Of a stretch of 64,000 nt of DNA, positions 63,767-64,000 are shown one piece after another. The stretch is from NCBI RefSeq assembly GCF_002355855.1, contig NZ_AP017655.1, positions 868,001 to 932,000 of the forward strand. Reading direction: 5' to 3'. Below the pieces are notes generated by a model that was not told the DNA's origin, did no database searches, and saw nothing but the letters and a program-made list of their open reading frames with translations. Each line of letters starts with the position of its first letter. Position 1 is the first letter of the stretch. Source of the stretch: Sphingobium cloacae (GTDB taxonomy: Bacteria > Pseudomonadota > Alphaproteobacteria > Sphingomonadales > Sphingomonadaceae). Position numbers and translations under genes: made by a program.

Positions 63767-64000
63767 ATGCCGCAGGCGCTAAAGCCCGCCGCTTCCGGCG
63801 CGGTCCATGCGCCATTGACGGCGGATCGGCAAGACGTGTCATCGATAGTGCCCCTGAATCTGGTGCCGGAAAGTGCGATAGAACAGCTGTTGGACGCCGC
63901 TTTCGGTACGGACCGGCATGGGCGCACCGCCTATATGATCCGCCATGGGATGCCTTGGCTGCCCGCCTTGTCCTTCGGCATGGTGGACGAGCATGGGGCG
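63767..64000 (+). CDS. GNAT N-acetyltransferase, 3' end beyond the window
   Basis: The frame opens with ATG at 63767 and remains open to the window edge: 78 residues are visible. After a variable N-terminus, VPLNLVPESAIEQLLDAAFG and DRHGRTAYMIRHGMPWLPAL match the first helices and strand of a small COG3153-like acetyltransferase group common in sphingomonads. The acetyl-CoA loop would lie outside. Divergent from folB. Confidence 0.65.
   Translation, partial: MPQALKPAASGAVHAPLTADRQDVSSIVPLNLVPESAIEQLLDAAFGTDRHGRTAYMIRHGMPWLPALSFGMVDEHGA

Overview
The window is a stretch of ordinary bacterial chromosome, GC-rich and densely packed, from an alphaproteobacterium of the order Sphingomonadales (Sphingobium/Sphingomonas type). 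This placement is an inference from gene content: a MucR/Ros regulator, a FYDLN-acid protein, an Hsp20 gene with a sigma-32-like promoter and a ROSE-like leader, gyrA followed by a DUF952 gene, the trpF-trpB-trpA-accD-folC order, and short dispersed palindromes of the kind scattered through sphingomonad genomes. No prophage, insertion sequence, integron, CRISPR array or plasmid backbone was seen. Two genes are cut by the window edges: a TPR-like exported protein on the left and a GNAT acetyltransferase on the right.

Layout. 1-5.9 kb: exported TPR-like protein, gyrA, DUF952 protein, a GT21-like membrane glycosyltransferase facing a lysophospholipid acyltransferase. 5.9-11 kb: trpF-trpB-trpA-accD, translationally coupled, then folC. 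11-19 kb: a DUF6628-like protein behind a possible Fur box, an AmpG-like permease, a single-domain response regulator, rluB-rsmD, a GFA protein, a UvrD/PcrA helicase and a P-loop ATPase. 19-24.5 kb: two identical tRNA-Ala genes, FYDLN protein, aroA-cmk, rpsA, ihfB and tRNA-Leu. 24.5-36 kb: universal stress protein, a winged-helix protein, ogt, a complete AcrA-AcrB-OprM efflux operon diverging from its TetR regulator, and a large M16 peptidase. 36-41 kb: lolC/E-lolD, a gene-free stretch with a candidate small RNA, hsp20 and a DEAD-box helicase. 41-49 kb: nfuA, tsaB-rimI, mucR, fur, an acyltransferase, miaB-phoH-ybeY-ybeX. 49-60.7 kb: PAP2 phosphatase, pyruvate dehydrogenase E2-thioesterase-E3, a second stress protein, RNase R, tRNA-Thr, an RNase H-fold protein coupled to rarA, a GT4 glycosyltransferase, a DUF2945 protein and a MOSC protein. 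60.7-64 kb: a gene-free stretch with two adjacent DnaA boxes, a glycine-zipper protein, an EVE protein, an iron/2-oxoglutarate oxygenase, folB and the partial GNAT gene.

How the genes work together. Most are housekeeping functions in short coupled operons: tryptophan and fatty-acid precursor synthesis, folate, tRNA and rRNA modification, lipoprotein sorting and the pyruvate dehydrogenase complex. Stress functions recur (Hsp20, two universal stress proteins, a COG3871 stress protein, DUF2945, Ogt, RarA, RNase R). Two of them, the COG3871 and DUF2945 genes, share an EcfG-like promoter pattern. I did not find an obviously new multi-gene system. The most interesting signals are non-coding or small: the heat-shock promoter plus ROSE-like thermometer, the DnaA-box region, an orphan terminator implying a small RNA, and the RNase H-fold protein coupled to rarA.
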